64,000 nt of DNA from Litchfieldella anticariensis FP35 = DSM 16096 (GTDB lineage Bacteria; Pseudomonadota; Gammaproteobacteria; Pseudomonadales; Halomonadaceae): assembly GCF_000409775.1 (NCBI RefSeq), contig NZ_KE332392.1, forward strand, positions 350,459 to 414,458. The letters run 5' to 3'. Positions 16,355 to 26,727 of the stretch are shown here, piece by piece. Every line of letters begins with the position of its first letter. The first letter of the stretch is position 1. The position numbers and the translations under genes are program-made. The notes beneath the pieces were generated by a model. The model was not told the origin of the DNA. It ran no database searches and saw only the letters and a list, made by a program, of their open reading frames with translations.

Positions 16355-17944
16355 ATGACCACGACTCATGCTGCCGCCCAGATCGATACCACTGTGGAGA
16401 ATGCGAGCCCCCAGGTTTTCACCAACCTAGGCAATGCCGAGCTGATCGAGCGAGCCGTGTTGCGAGGGGAGGGACACTTGGCCGCCAACGGCGCCCTGGT
16501 GGTGAATACGGGCAAGCGAACCGGTCGCTCCCCCGCGGATCGTTTCATCGTCGATGAGCCTTCCACCAGTGACCATATCGACTGGGGTAGCGTCAATCGT
16601 CCTTTCCCGGCCGACAAGTTCGATGCCTTGTGGAAACGTGTCGAGAACTACCTCGGGGAGCGTGATTGTTTCGTCTCGGAACTTCATGTCGGTGCCGATC
16701 CTTCCCATTACCTGCCGATTCGTGTCAATACCGAAACCGCCTGGCATAACCTGTTTGGACGCACCATGTTCGTCCGCCCGGAAGCCTACAATCCTGCCAC
16801 CAAGGACGAGTGGGTCATCCTCAATGCACCGCACTTCGTCTGTGAGCCGGAGCGTGACGGTACTAACTCCGAAGCCGCAGTGATTCTCAATTTCTCTGCG
16901 CGCAAGGTGTTGATCGCCGGCATGCAGTATGCCGGGGAAATGAAGAAAGCGATGTTCTCGGTGCAGAACTTCCTGCTTCCTGCTGTCGATGTGCTGCCCA
17001 TGCACTGCAGTGCCAACGTTGGTGAGGATGGCGAGACTACGCTGTTCTTTGGACTATCCGGTACCGGTAAGACGACGCTGTCCGCTGACCCGGCACGTTA
17101 CCTGATCGGCGATGACGAGCATGGTTGGGGCAAGGGCACCGTGTTCAACGTCGAGGGCGGCTGCTACGCCAAGTGTATCGATCTCTCCGAGAAGAACGAA
17201 CCGGTGATCTGGAAAGCGATCAAGTTCGGTGCAGTGCTCGAGAATGTGGTCCTCGATGACCGTCGTGAGCCGGATTACTCCGACGGTAGCCTCACCCAGA
17301 ACTCGCGTGCCGCCTATCCGCTGGAACATATCGACAAGCGAGTGGCAGAGAATCGTGCCGGTGAACCCAACGCTATCATCTTCCTGACCTGTGATATGAG
17401 CGGCGTGCTGCCACCAGTGTCCGTGCTGTCCAAGGAAGCGGCGGCTTACCACTTCCTGTCCGGTTACACCGCCAAGGTCGGCTCGACCGAAATGGGTTCC
17501 TCGGATGGGCTGGAAGCAACCTTCTCGACGTGTTTCGGTGCGCCGTTCTTCCCGCGCCCGGCGCGTGAATATGCCGATCTGCTGATCAAGCGGGTAGAGG
17601 CCTATGGCTCAAGAGTGTATCTGGTCAATACCGGCTGGACCGGTGGTAGCTACGGTCAGGGCGGCTCGCGCTTCTCCATTCCCACCACCCGTGCCATCAT
17701 CAGTGCCATTCAGTCTGGAGCTCTGCGCGATGTCGAGACTCGGACCATCGAAGGATTGAATCTCGACGTGCCGGTGGCTGTGCCTGGTGTCGAGACCCGT
17801 TTGCTCGATCCGCGTGATACCTGGGCCGATCGCGCGGCTTACGATCGTCAGATGACGGAACTGGTGGCCAAGTTCGTCGACAACTTCAAGAAGTTCTCCG
17901 GGGTCGATGAGGCCATCGTCTCTGCGGGGCCGAAGCTGCACTAA
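16355..17944 (+). CDS. pckA: Phosphoenolpyruvate carboxykinase (ATP)
   Basis: PckA converts oxaloacetate and ATP to phosphoenolpyruvate and CO2, the first gluconeogenic step from TCA intermediates. The 529-residue protein shows the ATP-type P-loop [14 protein letters not shown], the metal-binding [10 protein letters not shown], the substrate-site [12 protein letters not shown], and [11 protein letters not shown]. It therefore belongs to the ATP family, not the GTP family. The ATG at 16355 follows AGGACACC. It ends 33 bases before a strong terminator, so it is a single-gene unit. Confidence 0.97.
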   Translation: MTTTHAAAQIDTTVENASPQVFTNLGNAELIERAVLRGEGHLAANGALVVNTGKRTGRSPADRFIVDEPSTSDHIDWGSVNRPFPADKFDALWKRVENYLGERDCFVSELHVGADPSHYLPIRVNTETAWHNLFGRTMFVRPEAYNPATKDEWVILNAPHFVCEPERDGTNSEAAVILNFSARKVLIAGMQYAGEMKKAMFSVQNFLLPAVDVLPMHCSANVGEDGETTLFFGLSGTGKTTLSADPARYLIGDDEHGWGKGTVFNVEGGCYAKCIDLSEKNEPVIWKAIKFGAVLENVVLDDRREPDYSDGSLTQNSRAAYPLEHIDKRVAENRAGEPNAIIFLTCDMSGVLPPVSVLSKEAAAYHFLSGYTAKVGSTEMGSSDGLEATFSTCFGAPFFPRPAREYADLLIKRVEAYGSRVYLVNTGWTGGSYGQGGSRFSIPTTRAIISAIQSGALRDVETRTIEGLNLDVPVAVPGVETRLLDPRDTWADRAAYDRQMTELVAKFVDNFKKFSGVDEAIVSAGPKLH

Positions 17945-17977
17945 GGACTTGAGAACCCTACCGCCTGCAGGCGGTCG

Positions 17978-18010
17978 AAACGGGGTGAATCACAAGATTC
18001 ACCCCGTTTT
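17978..18010 (+). terminator. Rho-independent terminator of pckA
   Basis: AACGGGGTGAATC pairs fully with GATTCACCCCGTT around an ACAA loop and runs into TTTTCTG. This is a canonical intrinsic terminator. Confidence 0.93.
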
Positions 18011-18069
18011 CTGTATTTGATGGTGGTGATAGTTGGGCAGGACGCCGGATCACCCAATGGAGAGCCGTT

Positions 18070-18567
18070 ATGAAACGTCGTCACTTTCTCGGCCTGTTGA
18101 GTGCCGGAGGCTTGGCCGGTTTGTTGCCAGGCATCGTTTCGGCAAGGCCCAAGCTGGATCTCCAGCGTGCCGAAGGCCTTGAGTTGCTGGAACTTTCCGA
18201 CGCCGAATGGCGAGAGCGCCTAACGAGCGAACAATACGACATCCTGCGTGATCATGGCACCGAGCCGGCTTTCTCCAGCCCGCTGGACAAGGAAACGCGC
18301 GAAGGGGAGTACCACTGTGCGGGCTGCGATCTGCTGCTGTTCACCAGCGCCATGAAATACGATTCGGGCACCGGTTGGCCAAGCTTCTTCAAACATGTCG
18401 AGGGCCACTTGCTGACCCAAGTCGACTACATGTTGATCTGGCCGCGCACCGAATACCACTGCGCCCGCTGTGGTGGTCACCAAGGACATGTGTTCGAGGA
18501 TGGACCCGAACCCACCGGGCTGCGCTGGTGCAACAACGGGCGGGCGCTGACCTTCGTGCCTGCCTGA
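18070..18567 (+). CDS. msrB: Peptide methionine-R-sulfoxide reductase with Tat-type signal peptide
   Basis: MsrB reduces the R-isomer of methionine sulfoxide in proteins. The 165-residue protein keeps the zinc cysteines (CAGC and CARC), the GTGWPSFF core and the catalytic Cys154 in LRWCNN. Unusually, it begins MKRRHFLGLLSAGGLAG, a twin-arginine motif (RRxFL) with a hydrophobic stretch and a possible cut after VSA. It is therefore predicted to be exported to the periplasm, whereas E. coli MsrB is cytosolic. It is convergent with the chemoreceptor gene. Confidence 0.92.
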   Translation: MKRRHFLGLLSAGGLAGLLPGIVSARPKLDLQRAEGLELLELSDAEWRERLTSEQYDILRDHGTEPAFSSPLDKETREGEYHCAGCDLLLFTSAMKYDSGTGWPSFFKHVEGHLLTQVDYMLIWPRTEYHCARCGGHQGHVFEDGPEPTGLRWCNNGRALTFVPA

Positions 18568-18611
18568 GAAGGCATTGATGACATTCGGTCAGCGCTTCGC
18601 AGGGAATGTGC

Positions 18612-20309
18612 CTAGAATTCCTCCCACTCCACGACGGCTTCTCTTGTCTGGGAGGATGGCGCTACTTGTGCAGGTTTGACGTGAGCCGGGGGCCGTTTGG
18701 TGCTCGTGCTCTCGAGAGGGATGAAAGTGGACCCATCCCTGGTGGGCATATCGTCGTTCAAGCGGAAGGAAGCAAGTAGCGCGTTCATGCGCTCGACCTG
18801 CTCGCGCATTTCGTCCGCTGCTGTGCTCGATTCCTCGACCATCGCGGCATTGTGCTGGGTCATGTTGTCCAATTCGGTGATAGCCGTATTGACCTGGCCG
18901 ATGCCTTGACTCTGCTCTTTCGCTCCAGTGCTGATTTCGCCGATCACGTCGGTGATTCTCTCGATACTTTCGACGATTTCCTGCATCGTTCTGCCCGTAC
19001 TCTTGACGAGATCGGCACCGGATTGGGTGCGGGCCACAGAAGTGTCGATCAATTCACGAATATCCCTCGAGGCATCGCTGGAACGACTGGCCAGTGTACG
19101 CACTTCCTGGGCGACGACGGCAAATCCTCTTCCATGCTCCCCAGCCCGCGCCGCTTCGACCGAGGCGTTGAGTGCCAGGATATTGGTCTGGAAGGCGATG
19201 CCATCGATCAGCGTGATAATTTCATTGATCTGGGAAGCCGAAGCACTGATCTCGTCCATGGTGCTCTCGACTTGGCGCATTGCCTGATGTCCTTGCCGGG
19301 CGACATCCATCGTCGATTGCACCAGATGATTGGCTTGTTGGGTAGCGTCGGAGGTATTGTTGACCGCCGCTGTAATCTCTTCCATCGATGCTGACGTCTG
19401 TTGAAGATTCGAGGCCGCCTGTTCGGTGCGGGAGGCCAAATCCTGGCTGCTTTTTGCGATTTCATTCGAGGCGTTATGTACGCTCAGCGTGTTGGCACGC
19501 ACTGCTTGCAAGGTTCTGTCGATCCGTACGATGAAGGCATTGAACTGATGGGCCAGGTCGCCGATCTCGTCCTTGCGTTTGCTCTCGATGCGCGCGGTCA
19601 GGTCACCATCGCCTTCGGTGATCTCCTTGATGCGGTCGCTTACCTGTCGAATCGAACGCGACATCATGGCTGGCCCCATGAGGGCGATGACAAGTGAGGC
19701 GAGAAAGACCAGCACAGCAAAAGCACCCACAACATATTGCTGGCTTTTGATTTTCCCCAAGGTAGTGGCTTCCAGTTCGACGACTTTCCCACCTGCGGCT
19801 TCGCCGGCGATATCGTAGATTTCCCGCAACTCGTTGAAAGCCTCTCGTGAGGCTCCCTCAGCCTGGGAGATTGCTGCAGATGTATCGCCAATGGCATGCA
19901 GCGAAAATACCTTTTTGGACTGATCGGCCCAATTAGCGAATCGTGTTTCGAACTCACTCAATGTTTCGATAATGTCGGGATAGGCCGCCAGCATTCGTGC
20001 AAACTCATGCATGCGGTCATAGGCTTGCTGGGCATTTTCCTCGTACTCTTCCATCTGCATGTGAGCCTTTTCCAAGTCTGGCTCTGAACTTAGGTACTCC
20101 AGTTCGGCGACATGGGCTTGATAAAGATCGCGGTCGGCATTCAGAACGGCAGATATTGCGGTATTGAAGGTGCCGCTGAACTCGGTCATGCGATTCTTGA
20201 CGGAGTTGATGAGAAGAAAGTCCACTGCGACGACGGCAAGCAATGACAGGGCTACACCGATGAAGGCAACAGCATATTTGACACTTATCTTGTTAAGAAG
20301 CTTTGTCAT
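18612..20309 (-). CDS. Methyl-accepting chemotaxis protein
   Basis: The 565-residue chemoreceptor has TM1 (about residues 11-35), a mostly helical periplasmic region of about 155 residues, TM2 (192-212), HAMP, and a C-terminal signalling hairpin. The hairpin includes the highly conserved [20 protein letters not shown] and [15 protein letters not shown]. The C-terminal EWEEF matches the pentapeptide that tethers the CheR methyltransferase and CheB. AAGGAG precedes the ATG. A sigma-28-like promoter lies about 100 bp upstream. The ligand cannot be told from sequence. Confidence 0.94.
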   Translation of the reverse strand: MTKLLNKISVKYAVAFIGVALSLLAVVAVDFLLINSVKNRMTEFSGTFNTAISAVLNADRDLYQAHVAELEYLSSEPDLEKAHMQMEEYEENAQQAYDRMHEFARMLAAYPDIIETLSEFETRFANWADQSKKVFSLHAIGDTSAAISQAEGASREAFNELREIYDIAGEAAGGKVVELEATTLGKIKSQQYVVGAFAVLVFLASLVIALMGPAMMSRSIRQVSDRIKEITEGDGDLTARIESKRKDEIGDLAHQFNAFIVRIDRTLQAVRANTLSVHNASNEIAKSSQDLASRTEQAASNLQQTSASMEEITAAVNNTSDATQQANHLVQSTMDVARQGHQAMRQVESTMDEISASASQINEIITLIDGIAFQTNILALNASVEAARAGEHGRGFAVVAQEVRTLASRSSDASRDIRELIDTSVARTQSGADLVKSTGRTMQEIVESIERITDVIGEISTGAKEQSQGIGQVNTAITELDNMTQHNAAMVEESSTAADEMREQVERMNALLASFRLNDDMPTRDGSTFIPLESTSTKRPPAHVKPAQVAPSSQTREAVVEWEEF

Positions 20310-20404
20310 TAGTATCTCCTTAATGAGTCGGTTGGCTTCTCGTATATCGGCATGTCCTTATGCTGTGTAGTAGGTTCGTGGAGTTGGTACGTGCCCTAAC
20401 TGTT

Positions 20405-20431
20405 CTATCGGCAGAGCGGTAGTGAACTTGA
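20405..20431 (-). promoter_or_regulatory. Sigma-28 (FliA)-type promoter for the chemoreceptor
   Basis: On the minus strand TCAAGTTC, 11 bases, then GCCGATAG matches the flagellar sigma consensus TAAAGTTT-N11-GCCGATAA in 13 of 16 positions at the exact spacing. It is correctly oriented for the methyl-accepting protein starting at 20309. Confidence 0.75.
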
Positions 20432-20536
20432 ATAAAAAGAAATTTATCAAAAGAAATAGTTTGATTTGTCTGCCTTTATATTCGTAATTAAGTATTTTAT
20501 GAAAAACTGATATTTCTGCCATGTGGATTGAGTGGA

Positions 20537-21406
20537 TTAGTTCTTGAATCCCTCGATGATGTGGCTAGCCAATCCGTCGATGGCTGGCGAGTGAGCCCCA
20601 GGGGTACGCAGCAGCACGATCGAGGCATCGGGTAATGTCGGGAAGCCATCCTCTTCACCAAGAATGCGCATGCCCGGCGTGACCAAGCTCCGCATCCATG
20701 CCGAAACGGCCAGCCCGGCGCTGACCACCGCCTGAAGGGTAGCGAGACTGGGACTGCTGTAGGCGACCCGGTACTGGCGCCCGGCACGGGCCAGTGCGTT
20801 GCAGGCGTGTCGGCGGCAGAAACATGGGTCTTCGAAAAGTGCCAGCGGCAGAGGCGTTTGTCGATACGGAGAGTGGCTATCGGCGACGACCCAGACGGTC
20901 TCGTCCTGACGCAGGATTTCCCCTATCTCGTGGCCCACCTCACGGGTCACGATACTTAGATCGAGGTTACCTTTCTGGCGGCTTAGTAGCTCGGAGGAGG
21001 GGGCGCAGTGCACCTCCACGTCCACCAGGGGCCAAGTCTGGGAAAAGGACTTGAGAATACCGGGCAGGAAACGCATCACATAATCATCGGGCACGCCGAT
21101 TCTGACACGACCCACCATATCGGGGGTGCGCAATACGTTGAGTGCCTCGCCATGAAGGTCGAGAATGCGACGCGCGTAGCTGAGCAAGGTGTTTCCCTCG
21201 CTGGTCAGGCGCATCGTACGTCCTTCGCGCTCGAACAGCGGGCGCTGGATCACATCCTCTTCGAGCCGCTTGATCTGCATGCTAACGGCGGACTGGGTTC
21301 GGTTTACCGCTTCTGCGGCGCGAGTGAAGCCGCCATGGTCGACGATGGCGACGAAAGTGCGCAGTAACTCATGGTCGATGGTCTGGAGCATGGTGATATC
21401 CATCAT
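20537..21406 (-). CDS. LysR-family transcriptional regulator
   Basis: The 289-residue protein has an N-terminal winged helix-turn-helix (LLRTFVAIVDHGGFTRAAEAVNRTQSAVS split around residues 14-45) and a LysR effector domain. SMQIKRLEEDV and the linker resemble the LrhA/HexA/PecT branch, which often controls motility and exoproducts. Possible starts are ATG 21406, 21403 or 21391; the last has GGA at better spacing. It is divergent from a DUF1127 gene. A TTTGATG/CATCAAA inverted repeat lies right upstream, suggesting autoregulation. Confidence 0.88.
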   Translation of the reverse strand: MMDITMLQTIDHELLRTFVAIVDHGGFTRAAEAVNRTQSAVSMQIKRLEEDVIQRPLFEREGRTMRLTSEGNTLLSYARRILDLHGEALNVLRTPDMVGRVRIGVPDDYVMRFLPGILKSFSQTWPLVDVEVHCAPSSELLSRQKGNLDLSIVTREVGHEIGEILRQDETVWVVADSHSPYRQTPLPLALFEDPCFCRRHACNALARAGRQYRVAYSSPSLATLQAVVSAGLAVSAWMRSLVTPGMRILGEEDGFPTLPDASIVLLRTPGAHSPAIDGLASHIIEGFKN

Positions 21407-21410
21407 TAGG

Positions 21411-21429
21411 TTTGATGTTTGGCATCAAA
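21411..21429. promoter_or_regulatory. Probable LysR operator
   Basis: TTTGATG and CATCAAA form a perfect inverted repeat with a five-base centre, immediately upstream of the lysR start and 75 bp from the divergent DUF1127 gene. LysR regulators typically bind such dyads in the shared promoter. Confidence 0.55.
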
Positions 21430-21503
21430 AACATTCGTTGGATTGATTTTAGGCTTCGTTCGACACTTCTTCCATCCACTGGAAAGCTAGGAAGGGGGTT
21501 GTC

Positions 21504-21746
21504 ATGACCTTATCGACCTGCCGAGACGACGGACCTGATGCAGCCCGCCTTCATGCGCTGTACGTTCGGCCCGGCCTGCTTGGCGAATGGTGGGCGCGTC
21601 TGTCCCGCTGGCGTCGCTTGCGACATGAGAGACGGCAACTGCGTGAACTTAGCGACGAGATGCTGCGCGATATCGGGCTGACTCGCGAGGATGTGGAGCG
21701 TGAATCGCGCCGGCCGTTCTGGGATGGGGGCAATTGGCGTCGCTAG
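21504..21746 (+). CDS. DUF1127 small protein
   Basis: The 80-residue, Arg-rich product carries the DUF1127 (YjiS-like) core LRELSDEMLRDIGLTREDVE at its C-terminal half, preceded by a Trp/Arg-rich helix. Family members are small, basic and often next to a LysR gene, as here. Some bind RNA or influence phosphate and carbon metabolism in alphaproteobacteria, but no role is fixed for this type. A G-rich ribosome site (AAGGGGG) precedes ATG 21504. Confidence 0.82.
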   Translation: MTLSTCRDDGPDAARLHALYVRPGLLGEWWARLSRWRRLRHERRQLRELSDEMLRDIGLTREDVERESRRPFWDGGNWRR

Positions 21747-21834
21747 ATTGCGGAAACTCGCTGACGAGGCGGCGCCATTGCGACGTTTGTGATACCTTGT
21801 CGCCAACTTTTGCCGGTTGAACGTCAAGGATTTC

Positions 21835-24183
21835 ATGGACGCACAAGCCAAGATCACCGCCCGTCTCGCCGAAGAACTTGCGGTCCGCCCCCAACAAGTG
21901 GCCGCCACGGTGGAACTGCTTGACGGCGGGGCCACCGTGCCCTTCATTTCCCGCTACCGTAAGGAAGTCACTGGTGGCCTGGACGATGGCCAGTTACGTC
22001 ATCTTGATGAACGGTTGCGCTATCTACGTGAACTCGAAGAACGTCGTGCAGCGGTTCTCGCCGCCATCGATGAACAGGGCAAGCTCAGCGACGAACTGGC
22101 TGGTCTGATTCGCGATGCGGACACCAAGCAGCGCTTGGAAGACCTTTACCTGCCGTATCGCAAGAAACGTCGCACCAAGGCGCAGATCGCTCGCGAGGCC
22201 GGCCTCGAGCCGCTGGCTGATGCCTTGCTGGGCGATCCGACCCTCGAGCCCGAGGTCACCGCACAGGATTACTTGCGTCCGGCGGAGGGGGATGTTCCTG
22301 CCATTGAGGATGCGAAGGCCGCATTGGATGGCGCTAAACAGATCCTCATGGAGCGCTTCGCAGAAGACGCCGAACTGGTAGGACGTCTGCGCGAACGGCT
22401 ATGGGACGAAGGGCAACTCAGCGCTCGGGTCATCGACGGCAAGCAGCGCGAGGGCGCCAAGTTCTCCGACTACTTCGAGCACGATGAGCGCCTGGCCAAG
22501 ACGCCGTCTCACCGTGCACTGGCGATGTTCCGTGGCCGCAATGAAGGGGTGCTGTCGCTGTCCATCAAATTGCCCGGCGAGGACGAGGCGCCGCGTCATC
22601 CTGGAGAGGTGGCTATCGCCCAACACTTCGATATCCGTGATGAAGGGCGTGCCGCCGACCGTTGGCTGAAGGAAGTGGTGCGTTGGACCTGGCGGGTCAA
22701 GCTCTATACTCATCTCGAGACAGAACTGCTGGGCCGTCTGCGCGAGAGTGCCGAGTTGGAAGCCATCGAGGTCTTCGCTGCCAACCTCAAAGACCTATTG
22801 TTGGCTGCTCCGGCTGGCCCCAAGGCGACATTGGCCATTGACCCTGGTCTGCGTACCGGCTGCAAGGTGGCGGTGGTCGATGTCACTGGCCAGTTTCTGG
22901 AACATGCCACTATCTACCCGCATGCGCCACAGAACCGCTGGGATGAGTCGTTGGCCGTGCTTGCCAAGCTGGTCGATAAGCATGGTGTCGAACTGATTGC
23001 CATTGGCAACGGTACTGCTAGCCGCGAGACCGACAAACTGGCCGCTGAACTGGTCAAACTGATCGCGGGCAAGCATCGCCTGGCCAAAGTGATGGTCAGT
23101 GAAGCCGGTGCCTCGGTGTACTCGGCGTCGGAATATGCTGCACGTGAATTTCCCGACCTCGATGTTACCATCCGTGGTGCAGTATCGATCGCCCGGCGTT
23201 TGCAGGATCCGCTGGCCGAACTGGTCAAGATCGAACCCAAGTCGATCGGGGTGGGGCAATATCAGCACGACGTCTCCCAAGTACAGCTGTCCCGCAGCCT
23301 GGAAGCGGTGATCGAAGACTGTGTCAACGCCGTTGGCGTGGATCTCAATACCGCCTCGATGGCATTGCTCTCCAGGGTCTCGGGGCTCAATCCGGGACTG
23401 GCCGAGAACATCGTCGCGCGACGCAACAGCGAGGGGGCTTTCAAGAGCCGAAAGGAGCTGCTGGATGTCGGCCGTCTGGGGCCTAAGACCTTCGAGCAGT
23501 GCGCCGGCTTTCTGCGCATCATGAATGGTGACAATCCCCTGGACAGCAGTGCCGTACACCCCGAGGCTTATCCGGTGGTGGAGCGTATCGCCGCTCGCGA
23601 TGGGCGTGCGGTGGCCAGCTTGATCGGTGACAGCGGCTTCCTCAAGCAGGTCAAGCCAGCCGATTTCGTCGACGACACCTTTGGTGTGCCGACCATCAGC
23701 GATATTCTCAAGGAACTCGACAAGCCTGGCCGCGATCCGCGTCCCGAGTTCCGTGCCGCCGAATTCCGCGAAGGGGTGGAAACCATCAAGGACCTCGAGC
23801 CGGGCATGATACTGGAAGGCAGCGTTACCAACGTGACTCACTTTGGTGCCTTCGTCGACATTGGCGTACATCAGGACGGCCTGGTGCATATTTCAGCGCT
23901 ATCCGACAAGTTCGTCGAGGACCCGCGCTCGGTGGTCAAGGCTGGTGACATCGTCAAGGTCAAGGTAATGAGTGTCGATCTGGAGCGCGCGCGGATCGGT
24001 CTGTCGATGCGCCTGGCCGACGAGCCGGGAGAGCAGCGTGGCGGCGAGCGTGGCGGTGCCAATGGCAACGGGCCACGCAAGAGTCAGCGCAAGCCCCAGG
24101 GCAAAGAGAAGCCTGGTGCCCAGGATGGCAGTCAGTTGGGTGCATTGGGAGCGGCGTTGCTCCAGGCGCGCAAGGGGAAGTGA
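21835..24183 (+). CDS. tex: RNA-binding transcription accessory protein Tex
   Basis: Tex is a conserved cytoplasmic nucleic-acid-binding protein that affects transcription and survival. The 782-residue protein has the N-terminal HTH region, and the YqgF/RNase H-like domain near residue 333 ([19 protein letters not shown]). A helix-hairpin-helix segment ([19 protein letters not shown]) follows, then an S1 RNA-binding domain at about 655-726 ([19 protein letters not shown]). The last 55 residues are a low-complexity Gly/Arg/Gln tail. AAGGA precedes ATG 21835; an in-frame TTG at 21817 is less likely. A heptamer array starts three bases after the stop. Confidence 0.95.
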   Translation: MDAQAKITARLAEELAVRPQQVAATVELLDGGATVPFISRYRKEVTGGLDDGQLRHLDERLRYLRELEERRAAVLAAIDEQGKLSDELAGLIRDADTKQRLEDLYLPYRKKRRTKAQIAREAGLEPLADALLGDPTLEPEVTAQDYLRPAEGDVPAIEDAKAALDGAKQILMERFAEDAELVGRLRERLWDEGQLSARVIDGKQREGAKFSDYFEHDERLAKTPSHRALAMFRGRNEGVLSLSIKLPGEDEAPRHPGEVAIAQHFDIRDEGRAADRWLKEVVRWTWRVKLYTHLETELLGRLRESAELEAIEVFAANLKDLLLAAPAGPKATLAIDPGLRTGCKVAVVDVTGQFLEHATIYPHAPQNRWDESLAVLAKLVDKHGVELIAIGNGTASRETDKLAAELVKLIAGKHRLAKVMVSEAGASVYSASEYAAREFPDLDVTIRGAVSIARRLQDPLAELVKIEPKSIGVGQYQHDVSQVQLSRSLEAVIEDCVNAVGVDLNTASMALLSRVSGLNPGLAENIVARRNSEGAFKSRKELLDVGRLGPKTFEQCAGFLRIMNGDNPLDSSAVHPEAYPVVERIAARDGRAVASLIGDSGFLKQVKPADFVDDTFGVPTISDILKELDKPGRDPRPEFRAAEFREGVETIKDLEPGMILEGSVTNVTHFGAFVDIGVHQDGLVHISALSDKFVEDPRSVVKAGDIVKVKVMSVDLERARIGLSMRLADEPGEQRGGERGGANGNGPRKSQRKPQGKEKPGAQDGSQLGALGAALLQARKGK

Positions 24184-24186
24184 TGG

Positions 24187-24321
24187 CTACGGGCTACGGG
24201 CAGTTTGCAGATGATTCGGAACCAACGACAATTATCTGCTCGAAGCTCGAAGCTCGAAGCTCGAAGCTCGAAGCTCGAAGCTCGAAGCTCGAAGCTCGAA
24301 CCTCGAAGCTCGAACCTTGAA
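24187..24321. repeat. Composite heptamer array downstream of tex
   Basis: Two CTACGGG units (24187-24200), a core starting CAGTTTGCAGATGA, then nine perfect GCTCGAA units (24238-24300) and three decayed ones (to 24321). It duplicates the lon array in layout and sequence. The following 117 bp to gshA show nothing clear. Confidence 0.95.
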
Positions 24322-24438
24322 AGGCGACGGCTAGCCACCATAATCTGACATTTGTGCAAGCGCCGGCCGAGGGTCGCCGCTCGCGTGGTTATCACGACCG
24401 AAGCGGCTGTGTTTCGATGGCCGCTTCCATGACATGGG

Positions 24439-26064
24439 GTGTTCACCTTGTCCGAGCAACTCGCCACCGTCATCAAGCGGCTCAAAGGGCCGGCCCGCCA
24501 AGGGTTGATAGGCCGTCTGCGGCGCGGCATCGAGAAGGAAGGTCTGCGTGTCGACTCCACAGGCCGGATCGCACAGACACCGCATCCCCATGCGTTGGGC
24601 TCGAAACTGACCCACCCGCATATCACCACCGACTACTCCGAGGCGCTGCTCGAGTACATCACGCCAGTGTATTGTCGGCCCCAGGATGCGATGGCGTTCC
24701 TTGCCGATTTGCATCGTTTCAGTTATCGCCATCTAGGCGACGAACTGATTTGGCCAGCCAGCATGCCGGCACTGCTCGATGGTAACGACAGTGTGCCTAT
24801 CGCTGATTATGGCACCTCCAACGTCGGCACCATGAAGCACGTTTACCGCAAGGGGTTGGATGTGCGCTATGGCCGTATCATGCAGGCCATTGCCGGAGTG
24901 CACTACAACGTTTCGCTGCCCGACAACATGTGGGCATTGCTGCGCGAACTGGACGGGCAGGGTGAGACTGCCATGAATGACTACCGGTCGACGCGCTACT
25001 TCGGCCTGATTCGTCATTTCCGTCGCCATAGCTGGTTGTTGATGTATCTGTTCGGCGCTTCCCCCGCGCTGGACAGGAGTTTTCTTGGCGACTCGCCGAC
25101 CTCAGACAAACTTCGTGAGCACGCTCGTCGCACGCTGGTATCGCCATACGCCACCAGCTTGCGCATGTCCGATCTTGGCTACCAGAACAAGGTTCAGGCC
25201 CAGCTCAAGATCTGTTTCAACTCGCTGTCGAATTATGTCGGTACCCTGCGTCATGCGATTTCCACTCCTTGGCCGGCTTACGAACGACTGGGAGTCAACG
25301 TCGACGGCGACTGGCGTCAACTCAACGCCAATATTCTGCAGATAGAAAACGAGTATTACAGCGATATTCGCCCCAAGCGCGTCGCCCGGCACGACGAGAC
25401 GCCCAGCCAGGCGCTCGAGTCGCGCGGCGTCGAGTACATCGAAGTGCGCTGCCTGGATCTCAACCCCTTCATGACGCTGGGTATCGACGAAACCCAGATG
25501 CGCTTCCTGGACACCTTCCTGATGTGGTGCCTGCTCGCCGACAGCCCCTGGATTCCCGACGAAGAATGCGACCGCCTCGACGATAACCGCGCTTTGGTGG
25601 TCGAGCGCGGACGCGATCCCTCGCTGAGCCTGGCGATCGACGGTACCGAGCGGCGGCTGGCCGCGTTGGGGCACAGCGTGTTCGTCGAACTTGCCTTGGT
25701 CGCTGAACTATTGGATACCATCGAAGGCGGTTCGCCACATGCGGATGCGATTGCTGCACTCGCACCGCGCCTCGACGATCCACGCCTGACTCCTTCGGGG
25801 CAAATGCTGCTGGCGCTCGAAGAGCGTGGCGACGATTTCGTCGACTACATGCTGGAATTGGCCCACGACCAAGCCGCCAAGCTGCGCAGCGAACCCATGG
25901 ATCGCGCCCGTGATGCATTATTTACCCAACTGACCGAGACCTCGCACCAGCAGCAGGGTGATATCGAAACGGCAGATCTCGAAAGCTTCGGTGATTTTCT
26001 CGATCACTATTTCGCCCGTGCACGGGAACCCCGTGTAACACGCAAGGAGGCCGTTGGCCGATGA
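24439..26064 (+). CDS. gshA: Glutamate-cysteine ligase
   Basis: GshA joins glutamate and cysteine, the first step of glutathione synthesis. The 541-residue product matches the gammaproteobacterial type throughout: GIEKEGLRVDSTGR, ITTDYSEALLEYITPV, GVHYNVSLP, YATSLRMSDLGYQNK and GVEYIEVRCLDLNPF. The start is uncertain. GTG 24439 and TTG 24448 are both in frame, and the GGGG at 24436 is better placed for TTG. It overlaps dsbB by four bases, linking glutathione supply with disulfide chemistry. Confidence 0.94.
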   Translation: MFTLSEQLATVIKRLKGPARQGLIGRLRRGIEKEGLRVDSTGRIAQTPHPHALGSKLTHPHITTDYSEALLEYITPVYCRPQDAMAFLADLHRFSYRHLGDELIWPASMPALLDGNDSVPIADYGTSNVGTMKHVYRKGLDVRYGRIMQAIAGVHYNVSLPDNMWALLRELDGQGETAMNDYRSTRYFGLIRHFRRHSWLLMYLFGASPALDRSFLGDSPTSDKLREHARRTLVSPYATSLRMSDLGYQNKVQAQLKICFNSLSNYVGTLRHAISTPWPAYERLGVNVDGDWRQLNANILQIENEYYSDIRPKRVARHDETPSQALESRGVEYIEVRCLDLNPFMTLGIDETQMRFLDTFLMWCLLADSPWIPDEECDRLDDNRALVVERGRDPSLSLAIDGTERRLAALGHSVFVELALVAELLDTIEGGSPHADAIAALAPRLDDPRLTPSGQMLLALEERGDDFVDYMLELAHDQAAKLRSEPMDRARDALFTQLTETSHQQQGDIETADLESFGDFLDHYFARAREPRVTRKEAVGR

Positions 26065-26603
26065 TATCCGTGAAGACCTTGAGCGTTCGGCAATGGAGCA
26101 TCGCCGGTCTGCTGTTCTGTGTACTGATGATGGGCGTGGCTCTCTATCTCGAGCATGTCATGGGGCTCGAACCCTGCCCGTTGTGCATCTTCCAGCGAGT
26201 CGGGGTGCTGGCCACCGCTGCCGTGCTGTTGGTTGCGGCTCTTCACAACCCAAGGGGGCGCTGGGGCATTCTCTATGGTGGATTGGGTTTGCTCAGTGTG
26301 GCAGGTGGAGCCGGGGTGGCCGGGCGTCATCTATGGCTGCAGTCTTTGCCCCCCGATCAGGTGCCGAGCTGTGGGCCGAGCCTGGACTACATGATGGATG
26401 TCCTGCCCTTGCGCGAAGTGTTGGTGCAAGTGTTCTCCGCTTCCGGTGAGTGCGCCAATATCAGCTTCCTGTTCCTTGGGCTGTCGTTGCCAGCCTGGAC
26501 ATTGATCGGCTTTTTGATACTTGCCATAGCACCGCTGGGCATACTGTTGCATGGTTGGCGGAGTGGTACTTCGAAGGCAGTGCATGGCAATGTCATGAGC
26601 TGA
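26061..26603 (+). CDS. dsbB: Disulfide bond formation protein B
   Basis: DsbB is an inner-membrane protein that reoxidises periplasmic DsbA and passes electrons to quinone. The 180-residue protein shows four hydrophobic segments, the first periplasmic pair in EPCPLCIFQR, and a second pair of cysteines (VPSCGPSLDY and SGECAN). All four catalytic cysteines are present. It starts inside the gshA stop (ATGA overlap), so the two genes are translationally coupled. Confidence 0.94.
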   Translation: MISVKTLSVRQWSIAGLLFCVLMMGVALYLEHVMGLEPCPLCIFQRVGVLATAAVLLVAALHNPRGRWGILYGGLGLLSVAGGAGVAGRHLWLQSLPPDQVPSCGPSLDYMMDVLPLREVLVQVFSASGECANISFLFLGLSLPAWTLIGFLILAIAPLGILLHGWRSGTSKAVHGNVMS

Positions 26604-26727
26604 ACCGATCCTGCAAAAAGTTACGACATGATCGGGATTGACAGCGAGAGCAAGTCGGGTGAGTCTGTCAGTCCACGCTGCGTTTGGAAACGATCGTCAG
26701 CGTTGTCGATGAGCTAGGGAGGCGCCC

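Noticed and set aside
20331-20360. Second flagellar-type -10 (GCCGATAT on the minus strand) near the chemoreceptor start
   Set aside because: No matching -35 element occurs at 11-base spacing.
24238-24321. Possible CRISPR array
   Set aside because: The units are 7 bp, directly adjacent, without spacers, and no cas gene is present. The same reasoning applies to the arrays at 9696, 33531, 37286, 40563 and 48791.
26604-26727. TTGACA-like promoter before rsd
   Set aside because: A TTGACA occurs at 26638 but no acceptable -10 follows at 16-18 bases.
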